From Scheffersomyces stipitis CBS 6054 (lineage: Eukaryota > Ascomycota > Pichiomycetes > Serinales > Debaryomycetaceae): 64,000 nucleotides of DNA. Position 1 is the stretch's first letter. Each line of letters opens with the position of its first letter. Position numbers and translations under genes: made by a program. The notes under the pieces were generated by a model that was given only the letters and a program-made list of their open reading frames with translations, did not search any database and was not told the origin of the DNA. This document shows, one piece after another, positions 29,398 through 40,403 of this stretch. The stretch spans positions 62,001-126,000 of the forward strand of contig NC_009047.1 of the NCBI RefSeq assembly GCF_000209165.1. The letters are read 5' to 3'.

Positions 29398-30996
29398 ATG
29401 GATACCAAGTCAGTTCATACTATTCAATCGATCCAACTTCAAGAGATCCGTGATCACAACAAGCACATTGTGCAACCGCCAAAATTCACTGCTCAGGCTA
29501 TCAAGAATTACTTTGGATCGAGATTTAGATCTTTGTTTGTCCCAAAGGAAGAACTTGAGCAGTACACTTGGGCCGATATCTACAACCCTTTCTCTGCCTT
29601 GCGAGAAGTCAGCTTAAGGGAATGGAACTTCTTCTTCCTTGGTTTCTGGGCTTGGACCTGGGATGCTTTTGATTTTTTCACCGTTTCTTTGAACATTACT
29701 AACATTGCGGAAGCTTTGGATCTGTCAGTCAAAGATATCTCCTGGGGTATTACATTGGTGTTGATGTTGAGAACTGTCGGTGCTATTATATTTGGTTTGA
29801 TTGGTGATACTCGTGGTAGAAAATGGCCCTACATTATCAACTTGGCTCTTTTGAGTGTCATTCAAATCGGAACTGGTTTTGTACAAACTTATAAGCAATT
29901 CTTGGCTGTTAGAGCTCTTTTCGGTATTGCCATGGGTGGTTTGTTCGGTATTTGTGCTGCTGAAGCATTGTCGGACGCCCCAAGAAAGGCCAGAGGTATA
30001 ATGTCTGGTATCTTCCAAGAAGGTTACGCTTTCGGTTACTTGTTGGCCGTTGTTTTTCAAAGAGCTATTGCAGACACCAGCAGCTGGAGAAATGTCTTCT
30101 ACTTTTCTGCTGGTGTCGGTGTCATTTTCATGGTATGGAGATTTTTCTCTCCTGAAACCGATTCTTTCTTGAGGCAAAAGGCTAGAATGGAAGAAACTGC
30201 TGCTGCTGGCGGCCAAGGTGGTTCCAAGGTTGCAGCTTTCAAATCCCAAGCTCGTAAGGCCATGAAGCAATATTGGTTAATTGTCATCTACTGTGTCTTG
30301 ATGATGTCTGGTTTCAACTTTTCTTCTCATGGTTCTCAAGATTTGTACCCTACCATGCTCAAAAACCAATACCAATTCAGTGCCGATAAGAGTACTGTTG
30401 CTAATGTTGCTGCCAACTTGGGTGCTTGCGCTGGTGGTATTTTTGTCGCTCACATGTCTACTTTTATTGGTCGTAGATTAGCCATCATTTTGGCAACGAT
30501 TCTTTGTGCTGCTGTTATTTATCCATGGGCCTTCATTCCTAACGCAGGATCTGCATTCGCATTCCAATTCGGTATCCAAGGTGCCTGGGGTGTCGTTCCA
30601 ATCCACTTGTCAGAATTGTCTCCACCACAGTTCAGATCTTTCGTCACCGGTGTTGCCTACCAGTTAGGTAACTTGTGTTCTTCTGCATCCTCCACCATCG
30701 AAGCCACCATCGGTGAACGTTTCCCAATTTCTGGCAAGGGTCCAGATGTCTACGATTACGGAAAGACCATGGCCATATTCATGGCATGTGTCTTGGTTTA
30801 CCAACTTATTATTATCTTTATCGGACCAGAAAACAGAGGTGCCGACTTGGGTATCGAAAGAGACGATATTCTCGATGAAGATGCTTACGAAGACGACGAC
30901 GAATTAGTGGAAGGAAAGAAATCCGGAGAAGCTTCTGTCATAATGAAGCCAGAAGTAATTCACAACGAAGGTAAATCGGTTGCCAATAAGGTCTAG
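29398..30996 (+). CDS. JEN1: Monocarboxylate/dicarboxylate:proton symporter, JEN family
   Basis: A 532-residue MFS protein with 12 predicted membrane spans and both ends cytoplasmic. Family signature NFSSHGSQDLYPT (about 307-319) matches the JEN motif Nxx[S/T]Hx[S/T]QDxxxT. MFS motif A appears as GLIGDTRGRKWP (about 138-149), and FFLGFWAWTWDAFDFFTVSL marks the first span. JEN proteins import lactate, pyruvate or C4-dicarboxylates with protons when glucose is absent. The CTG clade has JEN1 (mono-) and JEN2 (dicarboxylate) branches, and I cannot separate them by eye, so the symbol is provisional. The acidic C-terminal tail contains several Lys residues suitable for glucose-triggered ubiquitination. 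Confidence 0.88.
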   Translation: MDTKSVHTIQSIQLQEIRDHNKHIVQPPKFTAQAIKNYFGSRFRSLFVPKEELEQYTWADIYNPFSALREVSLREWNFFFLGFWAWTWDAFDFFTVSLNITNIAEALDLSVKDISWGITLVLMLRTVGAIIFGLIGDTRGRKWPYIINLALLSVIQIGTGFVQTYKQFLAVRALFGIAMGGLFGICAAEALSDAPRKARGIMSGIFQEGYAFGYLLAVVFQRAIADTSSWRNVFYFSAGVGVIFMVWRFFSPETDSFLRQKARMEETAAAGGQGGSKVAAFKSQARKAMKQYWLIVIYCVLMMSGFNFSSHGSQDLYPTMLKNQYQFSADKSTVANVAANLGACAGGIFVAHMSTFIGRRLAIILATILCAAVIYPWAFIPNAGSAFAFQFGIQGAWGVVPIHLSELSPPQFRSFVTGVAYQLGNLCSSASSTIEATIGERFPISGKGPDVYDYGKTMAIFMACVLVYQLIIIFIGPENRGADLGIERDDILDEDAYEDDDELVEGKKSGEASVIMKPEVIHNEGKSVANKV

Positions 30997-32165
<1,169 letters not shown>

Positions 32166-32376
32166 TTGTAGTAAGATATGTAGTAATTATTGACTCACTA
32201 CTTCTAGGAGTCAATAGGACATGATAATATAACGAATTACATAAAATAAGTTTACTGTTTTCTATCTTGATTCCACTCCGCTCGTCAGCCTACTTTTCTA
32301 CATTGCATAACCTTCGTAGAATCTGTAATACTTTTGATCAATGTTTTTTAAGAAATCAAAGAAATCAATCATGTAC

Positions 32377-33543
32377 TTAAAGAAGATGTGTTCTAGTTAT
32401 CTCATAGCTGGCGACGACAGGTCTGTGGTCAGAGAAGTAAAAACCTTTGAAGTAATTGTGCAAGATCCCAAATTGCTTGATTACTATATCATAAACCAAA
32501 TGGTGTTCAAGGTTGTAGTAGTTGTTCATCTCATTGGCTACTTCATCTTCATAATCTTTAACCGGCGAGGTATCGTTTCCGAAATTTCCTTGGGAAAAGT
32601 ATGGTGACCAGATGTAATCAATAATAGAAGAGTCCTCCTTCTCCTTATTAAAGCCGGTGAACGTCGTACTATGGCCATATGAGTAATCATAGTCAACCAA
32701 CTTTCTACTATCTTTGAATCCAGCATCAGATAAAACATGGTAAGGTTGATCCTTGGGCTGGGTATTAAAGTCACCGCAAAGAAACGATGGGTTATCGTTA
32801 AAGTTTTCCATCTTGTCAACAATCAACTCCGCCGACTTCTTCCTAGCCAATACACCCCGATGGTCAAAGTGTGTATTGAACACATTCACCTTGATCAAAG
32901 GATTAATCCTAGATTCCAATGTGACCATAGTGACAATTCTCTCAAGGGCTGCATCCCATCCCTTACTTGGCTTCCAAGGAGTTTCACTAAGCCAGAACGT
33001 CTGGTTATCGAGCAAAATCCAATCAGAGTTCTTGTACAATATAGGAGCATATTCGCCAGCTTCTAAACCATCGTTGCGACCCACTCCATAATAGGTCCAG
33101 ATCTGCTCAGCGTTCTTATTCAACCCCTCAAGGATATCAACCAATTGGTTGTGCAATACTTCCTGTAAGCATACCACGTTGGCATGCCCCAAAGCTGTGT
33201 TGAAGTCAATGGAGTTGATGACTTGCTTCTTACGCTTGGACCATGGCTGCTCGCCCTTGACTGGGTAACGATTATCAAGTCTAATGTTGTTGGTGTAGAC
33301 GCGAAGTTTCAAAGGCTTTCCCAAAAATGGCAAGGCTTGGTTAACACTGCTGTGGCTAGTAATGTACCAATTGGTAGCGTAGACCAAGACAATAATGATC
33401 AACGTGGGGATAATCAATAGTCTGAAACGAGAGGATCTACCAGAACTACGAGGATTAGTTCGAGTTTCCTCCAGACCCGAGCCGCTAGTCAACAATGGTG
33501 TACTCTCACTAAGGTGTGTGCCTTCTTCAGCGGACGTGGACAT
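32377..33543 (-). CDS. Membrane-anchored endonuclease/exonuclease/phosphatase (EEP) family protein, copy 1
   Basis: A 388-residue protein. A Ser/Arg-rich N-terminal tail of about 42 residues precedes one membrane span (LLIIPTLIIIVLVYATNWYI, about 43-62), so the catalytic domain probably faces the lumen or outside (type II). EEP motifs are in the right order: VVCLQEV (metal-binding Glu), YYGVGRNDGLEAGEYAPILY, FNTHFDHRG, FLCGDFNTQP and C-terminal SDHRPVVASY (catalytic His). This DNase I-like fold hydrolyses phosphodiesters or phosphate esters; the substrate cannot be told here. A longer paralogue with the same motif set and topology lies at 52777-54369. The gene converges with URA5. Confidence 0.82.
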   Translation of the reverse strand: MSTSAEEGTHLSESTPLLTSGSGLEETRTNPRSSGRSSRFRLLIIPTLIIIVLVYATNWYITSHSSVNQALPFLGKPLKLRVYTNNIRLDNRYPVKGEQPWSKRKKQVINSIDFNTALGHANVVCLQEVLHNQLVDILEGLNKNAEQIWTYYGVGRNDGLEAGEYAPILYKNSDWILLDNQTFWLSETPWKPSKGWDAALERIVTMVTLESRINPLIKVNVFNTHFDHRGVLARKKSAELIVDKMENFNDNPSFLCGDFNTQPKDQPYHVLSDAGFKDSRKLVDYDYSYGHSTTFTGFNKEKEDSSIIDYIWSPYFSQGNFGNDTSPVKDYEDEVANEMNNYYNLEHHLVYDIVIKQFGILHNYFKGFYFSDHRPVVASYEITRTHLL

Positions 33544-34002
33544 TGAAAATATGACAATCGATCTTTAGACTGGAAATTGTAACTACCCCAGAAGTTAGGC
33601 AATTCTTTCTTAAATTTTTGGAAATCAACGAGCTATGACCTGTATCACTTGGCCTGACCACTTCTGGTATTTTATTCCTTCAATTGGCAGTTATGTCGTG
33701 ATTTTACTCCAGTAGACCAGGAATGAAGGAGTATTTCGGATTATTGTCTATGGCATTGTTCTCTATGCAGCCTCAGATGTGCACCAAGGAAATTCTTCCC
33801 CCACAAAAGAGCATTCCCGATAAACGTAAATGAAATATCGGAGTCCGTGGGGCAATTCTGATTTAGCCTTACGGCCAAGAAACCACTTAAAGCTACAACT
33901 ACAGTGCAATTGCTGCTGCTATTGTTGCTGCACTTCACACATATTAGTCAAAGTAGGTATTTTAGTATATACTATCTAGCTGAGTAATACACTTGCGTGG
34001 TA
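33544..34002. other. Promoter of EEP copy 1 and 3' flank of CNE1
   Basis: 459 bases without a supportable gene or distinctive motif. Confidence 0.5.
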
Positions 34003-35754
34003 TCATTTCTTTATGGCCTCGGTAGCCGATCTATTTACACCGGTCAGTTTAGCCGTTTCAATTGTGTTAACGTCTTCATCGTCAGCAAGAAGTTCTATTT
34101 TTGGACCATTGGAGCGAGGTTCATCCAAGATCTCATATGTATGACTCCCGCCTCCGCCGTTGCTGATCATGAATAAAAGTACACTACCTATCCCACAAAT
34201 GACGGTGAAGACAAACACGAAGACTACACAGTACAACACAAACTTAATGGGACGGTGGGTGATCTGGTAGACGGGATCCCGTAAAAAGTCGTAGAAAAAG
34301 TCCTTGATGTCAAGAAACTGTCTCAAGGCGAAAAGTTGTAGAAAAAGGTAGAATTGCTTGAAGGTGTTACCGTTCTTATCTAAGAGTAATTCGTCAAAGT
34401 TCTTAGGTGGAGCTACTGGCTCATTCTGAATCTTTGGCTTGTTGGCCCGCTTGTGCTGATCTTCCAATAGGTACTTGACCTTGAAGGTTAGGTTTCCAAT
34501 TCTTTCAGCTTCGGCAATGGAGTGACCAAGGTAGATGTTGTCGAACAAGATCTCGTCGCTCATGCTCCATAACTCAAACCCAAGACCTCCAACCAATTTG
34601 TTTAAGTTCGAAGGCTTATCGTCTTCGTAATAGTGTGGGTTTGCGATCATTCTTGGCTTCCATTCACCCACATAGTTAGGATTGTCAATCATTGGCTGAA
34701 TCCATGGTCCAGTGTATTCTTTGTTAGGAATCCGCGGAGGAGACCATGGTCCACAACCAGCGAGCTCCTTGCATTTGGGATTAGGAATTTCTTTAGCTAA
34801 CCATTTTCCATCCTCTTCCTCATCCCAGTATTCAGGAGCTGTTGAGTCTGGATCCTCGATAAGAACAGGTACCAGTTCGTCCCAATTTTCAGGCTTGACA
34901 GCTTCTGGATCTGGAATTGTAGGCAATCCGTGTTTCTCATCGTATCCCTCGGGTTTCTGGACATTCGGATCTGGAATACGGGGGCTATCCTCCCAATCAA
35001 GAGGCTTGGTATCATTTTCATCAATTATTTCCTTCGGAGGATTGAGTCTTGGCTCCAACAAATGGGGACTACGTAACAAGTTTCCAGCTTTAGCCACTTC
35101 TCCGTTGATTCTGATTTCAAAATCTTGGTTTTGCTTCAAAATCAATGTGTACAATGTTGTTAAGTCGCCAGATCTAGACATAGGTGAATTCTTCAATTTC
35201 TTCTCTTGTACATCTGAAACGTTTAAAGGGTTCTCTCTTCTCAAAATGAAATGAATCTTGTTTTCAGAACCACAGCGGTCGGGTCCAAACATCACCTGGT
35301 AGGGTGTATCTGTGCTGAAATTGTCGTAGTTGTCTTGTAGGTCTAGTAACTTAATGTAAGTGCCACCACATGATAATCCGTTTTGTAGCTTGATCTCATA
35401 CTGGAGAACAAGATCATTATCAGTATTGTCAAATGGCTGGGGCAATTTGTAGGAGATCGCATGGTGGGCAGCCTTCAGTTTTAGTACCAACCCTTTATCA
35501 TTAGAAAAGGCTGGGTACTTCTTTGCAGGTTCTATAGCCCATTTTCCAACATAGGAAACCACTTCATGTCTGCCTTCGTCGAATTTTTTTGCGGTTGAGG
35601 GTTTCCAGGGCGAGTGATCTAGATCTTGGTAATCGAATTGCTCGAATATAGCAGAAGTAGTAAGCTTGGATTTGTCGTAAGGAATGTAGTCTTCAGCTTT
35701 CACTACACAAGCCAATGCGATTGACAAAAGCGAGACTTGTTTTAAGCATACCAT
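34003..35754 (-). CDS. CNE1: Calnexin
   Basis: A 583-residue ER chaperone from the ATG at 35752-35754; the nine codons upstream start only with TTG. The signal peptide is VCLKQVSLLSIALACVVKA. The legume-lectin-like domain has KYPAFSNDKGLVLKLKAAHH, LSCGGTYIKLL and MFGPDRCG with the conserved cysteines. The P-domain (about 245-360) has the repeated IPDPxxxKPExWDE motifs and then GPWxxPxIxNPxY motifs, about four of each. One membrane span lies near the C-terminus (FVLYCVVFVFVFTVICGIGSV). It binds monoglucosylated N-glycans and assists glycoprotein folding. The full P-domain repeats make it more typical than the divergent S. cerevisiae Cne1. Confidence 0.95.
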   Translation of the reverse strand: MVCLKQVSLLSIALACVVKAEDYIPYDKSKLTTSAIFEQFDYQDLDHSPWKPSTAKKFDEGRHEVVSYVGKWAIEPAKKYPAFSNDKGLVLKLKAAHHAISYKLPQPFDNTDNDLVLQYEIKLQNGLSCGGTYIKLLDLQDNYDNFSTDTPYQVMFGPDRCGSENKIHFILRRENPLNVSDVQEKKLKNSPMSRSGDLTTLYTLILKQNQDFEIRINGEVAKAGNLLRSPHLLEPRLNPPKEIIDENDTKPLDWEDSPRIPDPNVQKPEGYDEKHGLPTIPDPEAVKPENWDELVPVLIEDPDSTAPEYWDEEEDGKWLAKEIPNPKCKELAGCGPWSPPRIPNKEYTGPWIQPMIDNPNYVGEWKPRMIANPHYYEDDKPSNLNKLVGGLGFELWSMSDEILFDNIYLGHSIAEAERIGNLTFKVKYLLEDQHKRANKPKIQNEPVAPPKNFDELLLDKNGNTFKQFYLFLQLFALRQFLDIKDFFYDFLRDPVYQITHRPIKFVLYCVVFVFVFTVICGIGSVLLFMISNGGGGSHTYEILDEPRSNGPKIELLADDEDVNTIETAKLTGVNRSATEAIKK

Positions 35755-36164
35755 ATTGGGCAAAAATCTGTGAACGTGCAAGAGTTAGCTGAATATTCAA
35801 ATATCAGTAGATTTGTCAATTGATACCTATATATATGTAATTTGTATTGTTGTCTGAAGAATCGATGGAGAAAGGAAGAAGTTATGTTGCTTGACGAACA
35901 AAAATCGGCTAGTTGATGCGAAATTTGTATGTCGTGCTGTAATTCTGCATGAAGATAATCCGAGCATGTAGGCCCGAGCTCATACTTCCGAGTGCCATAA
36001 TTGCATTTGAATTTGCTCAGAAAGAGATATGCTTACAAAGTAGGTGTCCGCTTCATTTGGAGAGATGTGACGAATTTAAGTTTTTACAGAAAATAACCAA
36101 TGTCTGTCTCTATTTTCTATGTCTATTCTAATGTACACTAATAATAAATGAACAACCGATCACC
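35755..36164. other. CNE1 promoter and ECM1 3' flank
   Basis: A TATA-like TATATATAT near 35830. No gene and no clear unfolded-protein-response element. Confidence 0.45.
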
Positions 36165-36824
36165 TCAGGCTTCGGCTTCGTCCAACAATGCAAACACGTT
36201 CCCAGTTGACACTGGTTTTGACTCTTCTTCTTCTTCCTTTTCAGCGTCTTCGCCAAAGAACTCTTTCACGTATTCGTCTTCTTCTTCCTTCTCGATTTCC
36301 ATCTCAGACTTCTCGACGGGGCCAGTAGTTACCTTGGTCTCCAACACTATGTCGTTTTTAATGGTGATACTCTTGTTGATTTGATCCCAGCCAGATTTTC
36401 TGGCACTTTGAACGTACTTGGCACGAGCGATACTCTGCTCGATTTTTGTAGACAACACTCCGCTCAACTTGTCTGATCTGTCCAACTTGTGTTTCAATGA
36501 ACTGGTTTTCCTTTTGTTCTGATTCGACTTTCTGATCTTCAGATTTTCCATTTTCTTTGCCAAAAGATTTTCGTTCTTGATTGTCGTTCTGATGATGGAC
36601 TTCTTGACTTCGTCTGATTCGGTCTTGGGTACTTTGCTCAAGTCCTTGGCCTCGCCTTCTTCTGCCAAAAGACCTCGTCTAGCAGCTCTACTATGCTTAG
36701 AAACTGTACAGTTGTTAGTACAAGCTGTTTAAATAATAAGTGCAACCTTATTGCAAACCCCAACAGAATGTATCCATATGATAATATTATCGTATTCCTA
36801 TCTTTACATACTTTTCTTAGCCAT
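36165..36824 (-). CDS. ECM1: Pre-60S export/ribosome biogenesis factor Ecm1, spliced
   Basis: Two exons: a 13-base exon 1 (36824-36812) encoding Met-Ala-Lys-Lys plus one base, an intron (36811-36704), and exon 2 (36703-36165); the product is 183 residues. The joined start reads MAKKISKHSRAARRG, matching the S. cerevisiae Ecm1 start (MAKKISKNSRAARQ), which confirms the splice. The core (AKDLSKVPKTESDEVKKSII, KYVQSARKSGWDQIN) also matches Ecm1, followed by an acidic tail (EKEEEDEY, EKEEEEE). Ecm1 associates with late pre-60S particles and helps nuclear export. The unspliced frame opens only at TTG, so without the intron the conserved N-terminus would be missed. The promoter carries PAC/RRPE-type sites. 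Confidence 0.93.
36704..36811 (-). other. Intron of ECM1 (108 nt)
   Basis: On the minus strand the intron begins GTATGT (36811-36806), has the perfect branch sequence TACTAAC near 36715-36721, and ends ACAG at 36704. The branch point lies only about 12 bases from the acceptor, typical of yeast. Confidence 0.95.
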
Positions 36825-36886
36825 CTTGCCGTTTATTCAATTCTAACTAGACAACTTCTATGCTGCTTTCTAACAGAACTTATATA

Positions 36887-36906
36887 CTCATCTCACCTGA
36901 AAAATT
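36887..36906 (-). promoter_or_regulatory. PAC- and RRPE-like elements in the ECM1 promoter
   Basis: CTCATC (36887-36892, complement of the PAC core GATGAG) lies 5 bases from TGAAAAATT (36898-36906, RRPE core), about 65-80 bases upstream of the ECM1 ATG. The pair is the classical ribosome-biogenesis promoter signature in yeasts and agrees with the gene identity. Confidence 0.45.
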
Positions 36907-37140
36907 CAGCTTCCTGCAGATACCCAATCTTTTATTTCGGCACAGAAGCCTTCATCCAGGAACGAATTTAGATAAGAATCATGACGTCGTTGAACAGCCA
37001 AAATTCTGTCATTTCTCTTCTTCAACTTACCATCTAAGTCTGAAATTCTATACCGACGTCGCTTTGTCATTTAGCCTTTTGCAGTTTACTTCTCGTTGAA
37101 ATCAAACTCCTCAAAATTTCAAGAAATACTATAATCCACC

Positions 37141-37675
37141 ATGAATCTCCATAATACCGACAATTCGTCCAATATGCTCGCTTCCCACTACCAAGACGAA
37201 ACGAAGGCCGCTGTCTTCTCTCGCTCTTATGACTCGTCTCTAGGAATAAAGTGGTATGTTTGACTCCGCAATTCCCCCTTCTGCTGTTGAAAACGGCTCA
37301 AAATCTTTACGAGATTTGGTGATTTCCATCAACGAATCCAATTTCATATATGGCAAGGTCTCTCGTTGTAGCACTTACTTGTTTCTTGACAGAAATGTTG
37401 TCCGCTTTCTCGACGGTGTCAGTGAAAGTCCACGAGTAAGAATCAATATTGCATCCTTGATGCTGGAAGTTTGTGATATAGTTTCGGACTGTCTTCACCA
37501 GAGCCAGCTATATATTATGATAGACAGATTAGAAAGCCCGTCTGTTTCTCTACAAGTGGCTGCAACTGCCTATAAAATACTAGAGGGCCAATTGGTTACA
37601 TCTGAACAGACTGAAGATACTTTTATTAAGCAAGTAGATGGTTACGAATGGCTTATCGTCAGCTGTTCTTTATGA
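37141..37675 (+). CDS. OAZ1: Probable ornithine decarboxylase antizyme, expressed by +1 frameshifting
   Basis: Two overlapping frames. Frame 1 starts at ATG 37141, encodes 40 residues ending GIKWYV and stops at TGA 37261-37263. The +1 frame is open from just after a TAA at 37247-37249 to 37675. The overlap is only about 13 bases and ends at TAT GTT TGA C, so a +1 slip on GTT at the stop would give a protein of about 177 residues. Frame 2 alone has an ATG at 37256, but it lies inside the shift site. The C-terminal region (ASLMLEVCDIVSDCL, LYIMIDRLESPS, EWLIVSC) resembles the antizyme core loosely. Antizyme binds ornithine decarboxylase and sends it to the proteasome when polyamines are high; polyamines stimulate the frameshift. 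A sequencing error or unusual splicing (GTATGT at 37254) are the alternatives. Confidence 0.6.
37255..37264 (+). promoter_or_regulatory. Candidate +1 programmed frameshift site
   Basis: TAT GTT TGA C in the zero frame. Reading resumes in the +1 frame at GAC (37262). A sense codon followed by TGA and C is the general layout of antizyme shift sites (NNN-UGA-C). Upstream in the +1 frame a TAA at 37247-37249 bounds the possible slip window to about 14 bases. Confidence 0.55.
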
Positions 37676-37877
37676 TTTTGTATTCAGAGAATTAATTATT
37701 GACATTTAAGTGTTAATAAATCTGAAGAAAGGCTCGATAGTTATTTAGATGAAAACTATTAATGAAATGTTTGTATTAGTAAAATATAAGCCAATGAAGT
37801 AATTATTGATCTATATGATTAGATATGATCGATAATAATGCAATTAATAGTGTAGCTTAAATTTACTGTTGTTTTCT

Positions 37878-39905
37878 CTATTGCTGTAGTGGTCTTTTTC
37901 CATTATCGTTGATCTCTACAGATTCTGTTTCTTGAGGCTGTTGTTTTTGAGCTAGCCTCACAGCCGCAACATACTCATTACAAGCCATGTCCAAACTGAC
38001 TTCCATAGGTTCAAGACAACTCTGTAAGCTTCTAATGATCTTTTCACGTAATTTCTCGTTATTCTTGACTAATTCCATCTCATCAAACTTCTTAGTTGCT
38101 CGTTCTTTAAGTGCTGTAAGGTCATTGCGACAATTCTTGAGACTGGCAAACAATCTCTTCAATTGCGTGGGATTGTTGCCGTTCAAAAACAACTTCCAGA
38201 AATGTGACAAGAACTCAACGACAGTCATGTTATACCTGATAATTTCTTGAACCAACGATTCATCCACCAAGTTCTTGACGTCGTCATAACTCACACCATG
38301 TGAGTCTTTGGTTGTGAGTTTAAATGTTCTGAAGTTATGTTTTATCAACGAAGTAACTTCATTACTCGACTTCTCTATATCAGCATTCTTAGAATCATAA
38401 GTATCGCTGAGATTCACAAGAGGCTTGAACTTGTTCAGAGAAAAGAAACTTGAAAGCTCGTCAGGAGTGAAATGATTCATCTGAGCTTCAGATCCCCTCC
38501 GTAACGATGACTTGGCGTCAAGATTACTGTTGATGGATAAGCGTATGAACTCAGACTCCTCAACTTCGTTCAAATCGTGCAAATTCAACTCTTCCTGGTA
38601 TTCGTTTATTTCTGCCTGAGATAAAGAATCTGGTTCATCTGGCTGCGTCAACAGCTGCTGGGTCGTCAGAATGGCATTGCTCATCTCCACCATCTTCGAC
38701 GACAATTTGTTCATGTTTTTCATCAACACTATCATCTCGTTTTCTTGGCCAAGGTTTACTTTCTTGATACCATCGTCTTCGAATCGCATCGTCAAGTCTG
38801 GACGGTTTCCTAACTTCTGTGAATTGTCTTCTTCATTTCCCAATAAATCGAGAAACTTATTGACCTTTATTTGAGGGTTCTGAAGAGAAGGAGCAGTTGA
38901 TGTTTGTTCAGATTGGGGTTCTTTTGATGTCTGGTCCAATGACGTCGTAGCCAGCTCTTTGTCCTCGTTGGCCTTTTGTGTTTGGTCTATATATAAGTAT
39001 TTGTCCAAGATCACATCACCTCTGTTAGTGCTGTTGTTGATTTTGTCTCCTCTCAATCTTCGGAATAGTTTGGAGTTGAAGAAACGCGACCAAAACTCTC
39101 CCTCCAGGAACTTAGACGGCACCAACTCGGTGAAAGCCCGCCTGATGATTGGGTACGTGTCAAAGATCTCGTTAATTGTGTCTCTTGTTACATTCACGTT
39201 GACCTGGTTGTCTGATGTGGCTACAGGCTTTATAGTAGAGAGAACATTATACGGTCCTCTATGCTGTGAGATCGTTAAAGCATATGTCCGCAACTGATTC
39301 AATCTTGTGGACCAGAACAACTGCGGCGTTAGCTTGTTGTCTATTACCGACAGTGTGAATATGCTACGGAGATTACGGTCTTCCTTCAAATACTGCTGTT
39401 GTAATTGAAAGTTTCTGAGCAAGCTCGCATCAGAAAGAGATTCGGGTGTGTTGAAAGATAGACTACCGGCTCCATTGGTCAGAGCAGACGATGAAGCACC
39501 GACTGAAGATGGCGTGGGTGTCAGAGTTGGAGTTATAGCACCGGGAGTAGTTTCATTTCCATCAGAAACTGTCGTTGCAGGAGTTGGAGTGTCTTTGATC
39601 ACAGTTCTCAGTCTGGCTACAATTGTCTGGAGAGCATCTTTGATATTGTTCATAGTCGGCCTGTTGCTGAAGTTGAGGAGAAGCGACTTTTCGTCCTCGC
39701 CGTCGTTTTTGTACAAGAGACGGAGTCTCATTTTGGGCGATCCAGCCTTGGACTCTTGGAGCTTGGTGATGGAATGAAGAGGAATGGTGATGGTACGTTG
39801 CTCTTCGATGGCTATCCATTCTAGAACCAGCGGAGTTAGTTCTTCACGGATGTGCACCATCCCGGCGATCTTGTCGACAGAACATGCCCCCGAGACCGTC
39901 TCCAT
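37878..39905 (-). CDS. TFB1: TFIIH core subunit Tfb1
   Basis: A 675-residue protein. The N-terminal PH-like domain (about 1-110) has LTPLVLEWIAIEEQRTITIPLHSITKLQES and LLLNFSNRPTMNNIKDALQTIVARL. A Thr/Pro-rich linker follows, then the BSD region (about 170-300): LLRNFQLQQQYLKEDRNLRSIFTLSV, TPQLFWSTRL and VPSKFLEGEFWSRFFNSKLF. The C-terminal third is helical. Tfb1 (p62 in animals) is a structural subunit of TFIIH; its PH domain contacts activators, TFIIE and Rad4 in transcription and nucleotide excision repair. Start and length agree with the family (S. cerevisiae 642). Convergent with the antizyme-like gene. Confidence 0.95.
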   Translation of the reverse strand: METVSGACSVDKIAGMVHIREELTPLVLEWIAIEEQRTITIPLHSITKLQESKAGSPKMRLRLLYKNDGEDEKSLLLNFSNRPTMNNIKDALQTIVARLRTVIKDTPTPATTVSDGNETTPGAITPTLTPTPSSVGASSSALTNGAGSLSFNTPESLSDASLLRNFQLQQQYLKEDRNLRSIFTLSVIDNKLTPQLFWSTRLNQLRTYALTISQHRGPYNVLSTIKPVATSDNQVNVNVTRDTINEIFDTYPIIRRAFTELVPSKFLEGEFWSRFFNSKLFRRLRGDKINNSTNRGDVILDKYLYIDQTQKANEDKELATTSLDQTSKEPQSEQTSTAPSLQNPQIKVNKFLDLLGNEEDNSQKLGNRPDLTMRFEDDGIKKVNLGQENEMIVLMKNMNKLSSKMVEMSNAILTTQQLLTQPDEPDSLSQAEINEYQEELNLHDLNEVEESEFIRLSINSNLDAKSSLRRGSEAQMNHFTPDELSSFFSLNKFKPLVNLSDTYDSKNADIEKSSNEVTSLIKHNFRTFKLTTKDSHGVSYDDVKNLVDESLVQEIIRYNMTVVEFLSHFWKLFLNGNNPTQLKRLFASLKNCRNDLTALKERATKKFDEMELVKNNEKLREKIIRSLQSCLEPMEVSLDMACNEYVAAVRLAQKQQPQETESVEINDNGKRPLQQ

Positions 39906-40403
39906 TGTGGATGTAATGTAAGAAGATGTTGGTATAGAAGTTGAAGAAGTGAAAATATTGAAGATAGTACAGGAATATAGCGGACTTTATAGAGAGAGAT
40001 AGTGATTCTTGCGAGAGTTAGCGAGAGTGCGCACAAGTAGTGGGAAGAGAATAGAGAGAATAGTGAGACAAAATGATATGTCGTTTTGATCTACCCCAGT
40101 AGAACAATTACTTACCTGCTTCATAGATTCAGTGTGGACACCCTAATCATACAAGTATAGCGAGATGACCAGTGGAAATTTCATCATTAGCGAGAATTGA
40201 AATACTGAAAAAACTGCGAAATATGGGGATTACTGAGAAATAGCGAGAACCGACTATTTTTCACCCAGACCTTTTCGCATCCTAATCCAATGCCAGTGCA
40301 GGATTTCCATACAAATATTCACTTCCACTTTTCATTCAGAACGTTAGCCAGTTGCCGAAAGATCAAACATTTTCCTCCAAGCTCTAGCTCCATTACTATC
40401 ACA
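39906..40403. promoter_or_regulatory. Divergent promoter TFB1/COA1
   Basis: About 500 bases, rich in GAGAG/GCGAGA-type runs near 39985-40070. No gene; an in-frame upstream ATG at 40290 would extend COA1 by 38 residues but is considered leader sequence. Confidence 0.45.

Noticed and set aside
34712..35254. 180-codon plus-strand frame within CNE1
   Set aside because: Antisense to the P-domain repeats of calnexin; repetitive only because of them.
37254..37259. GTATGT as a 5' splice site in the antizyme-like gene
   Set aside because: No TACTAAC-like branch point follows, and joining to the nearest acceptor (about 37392) makes an immediate stop; frameshifting explains the open second frame better.
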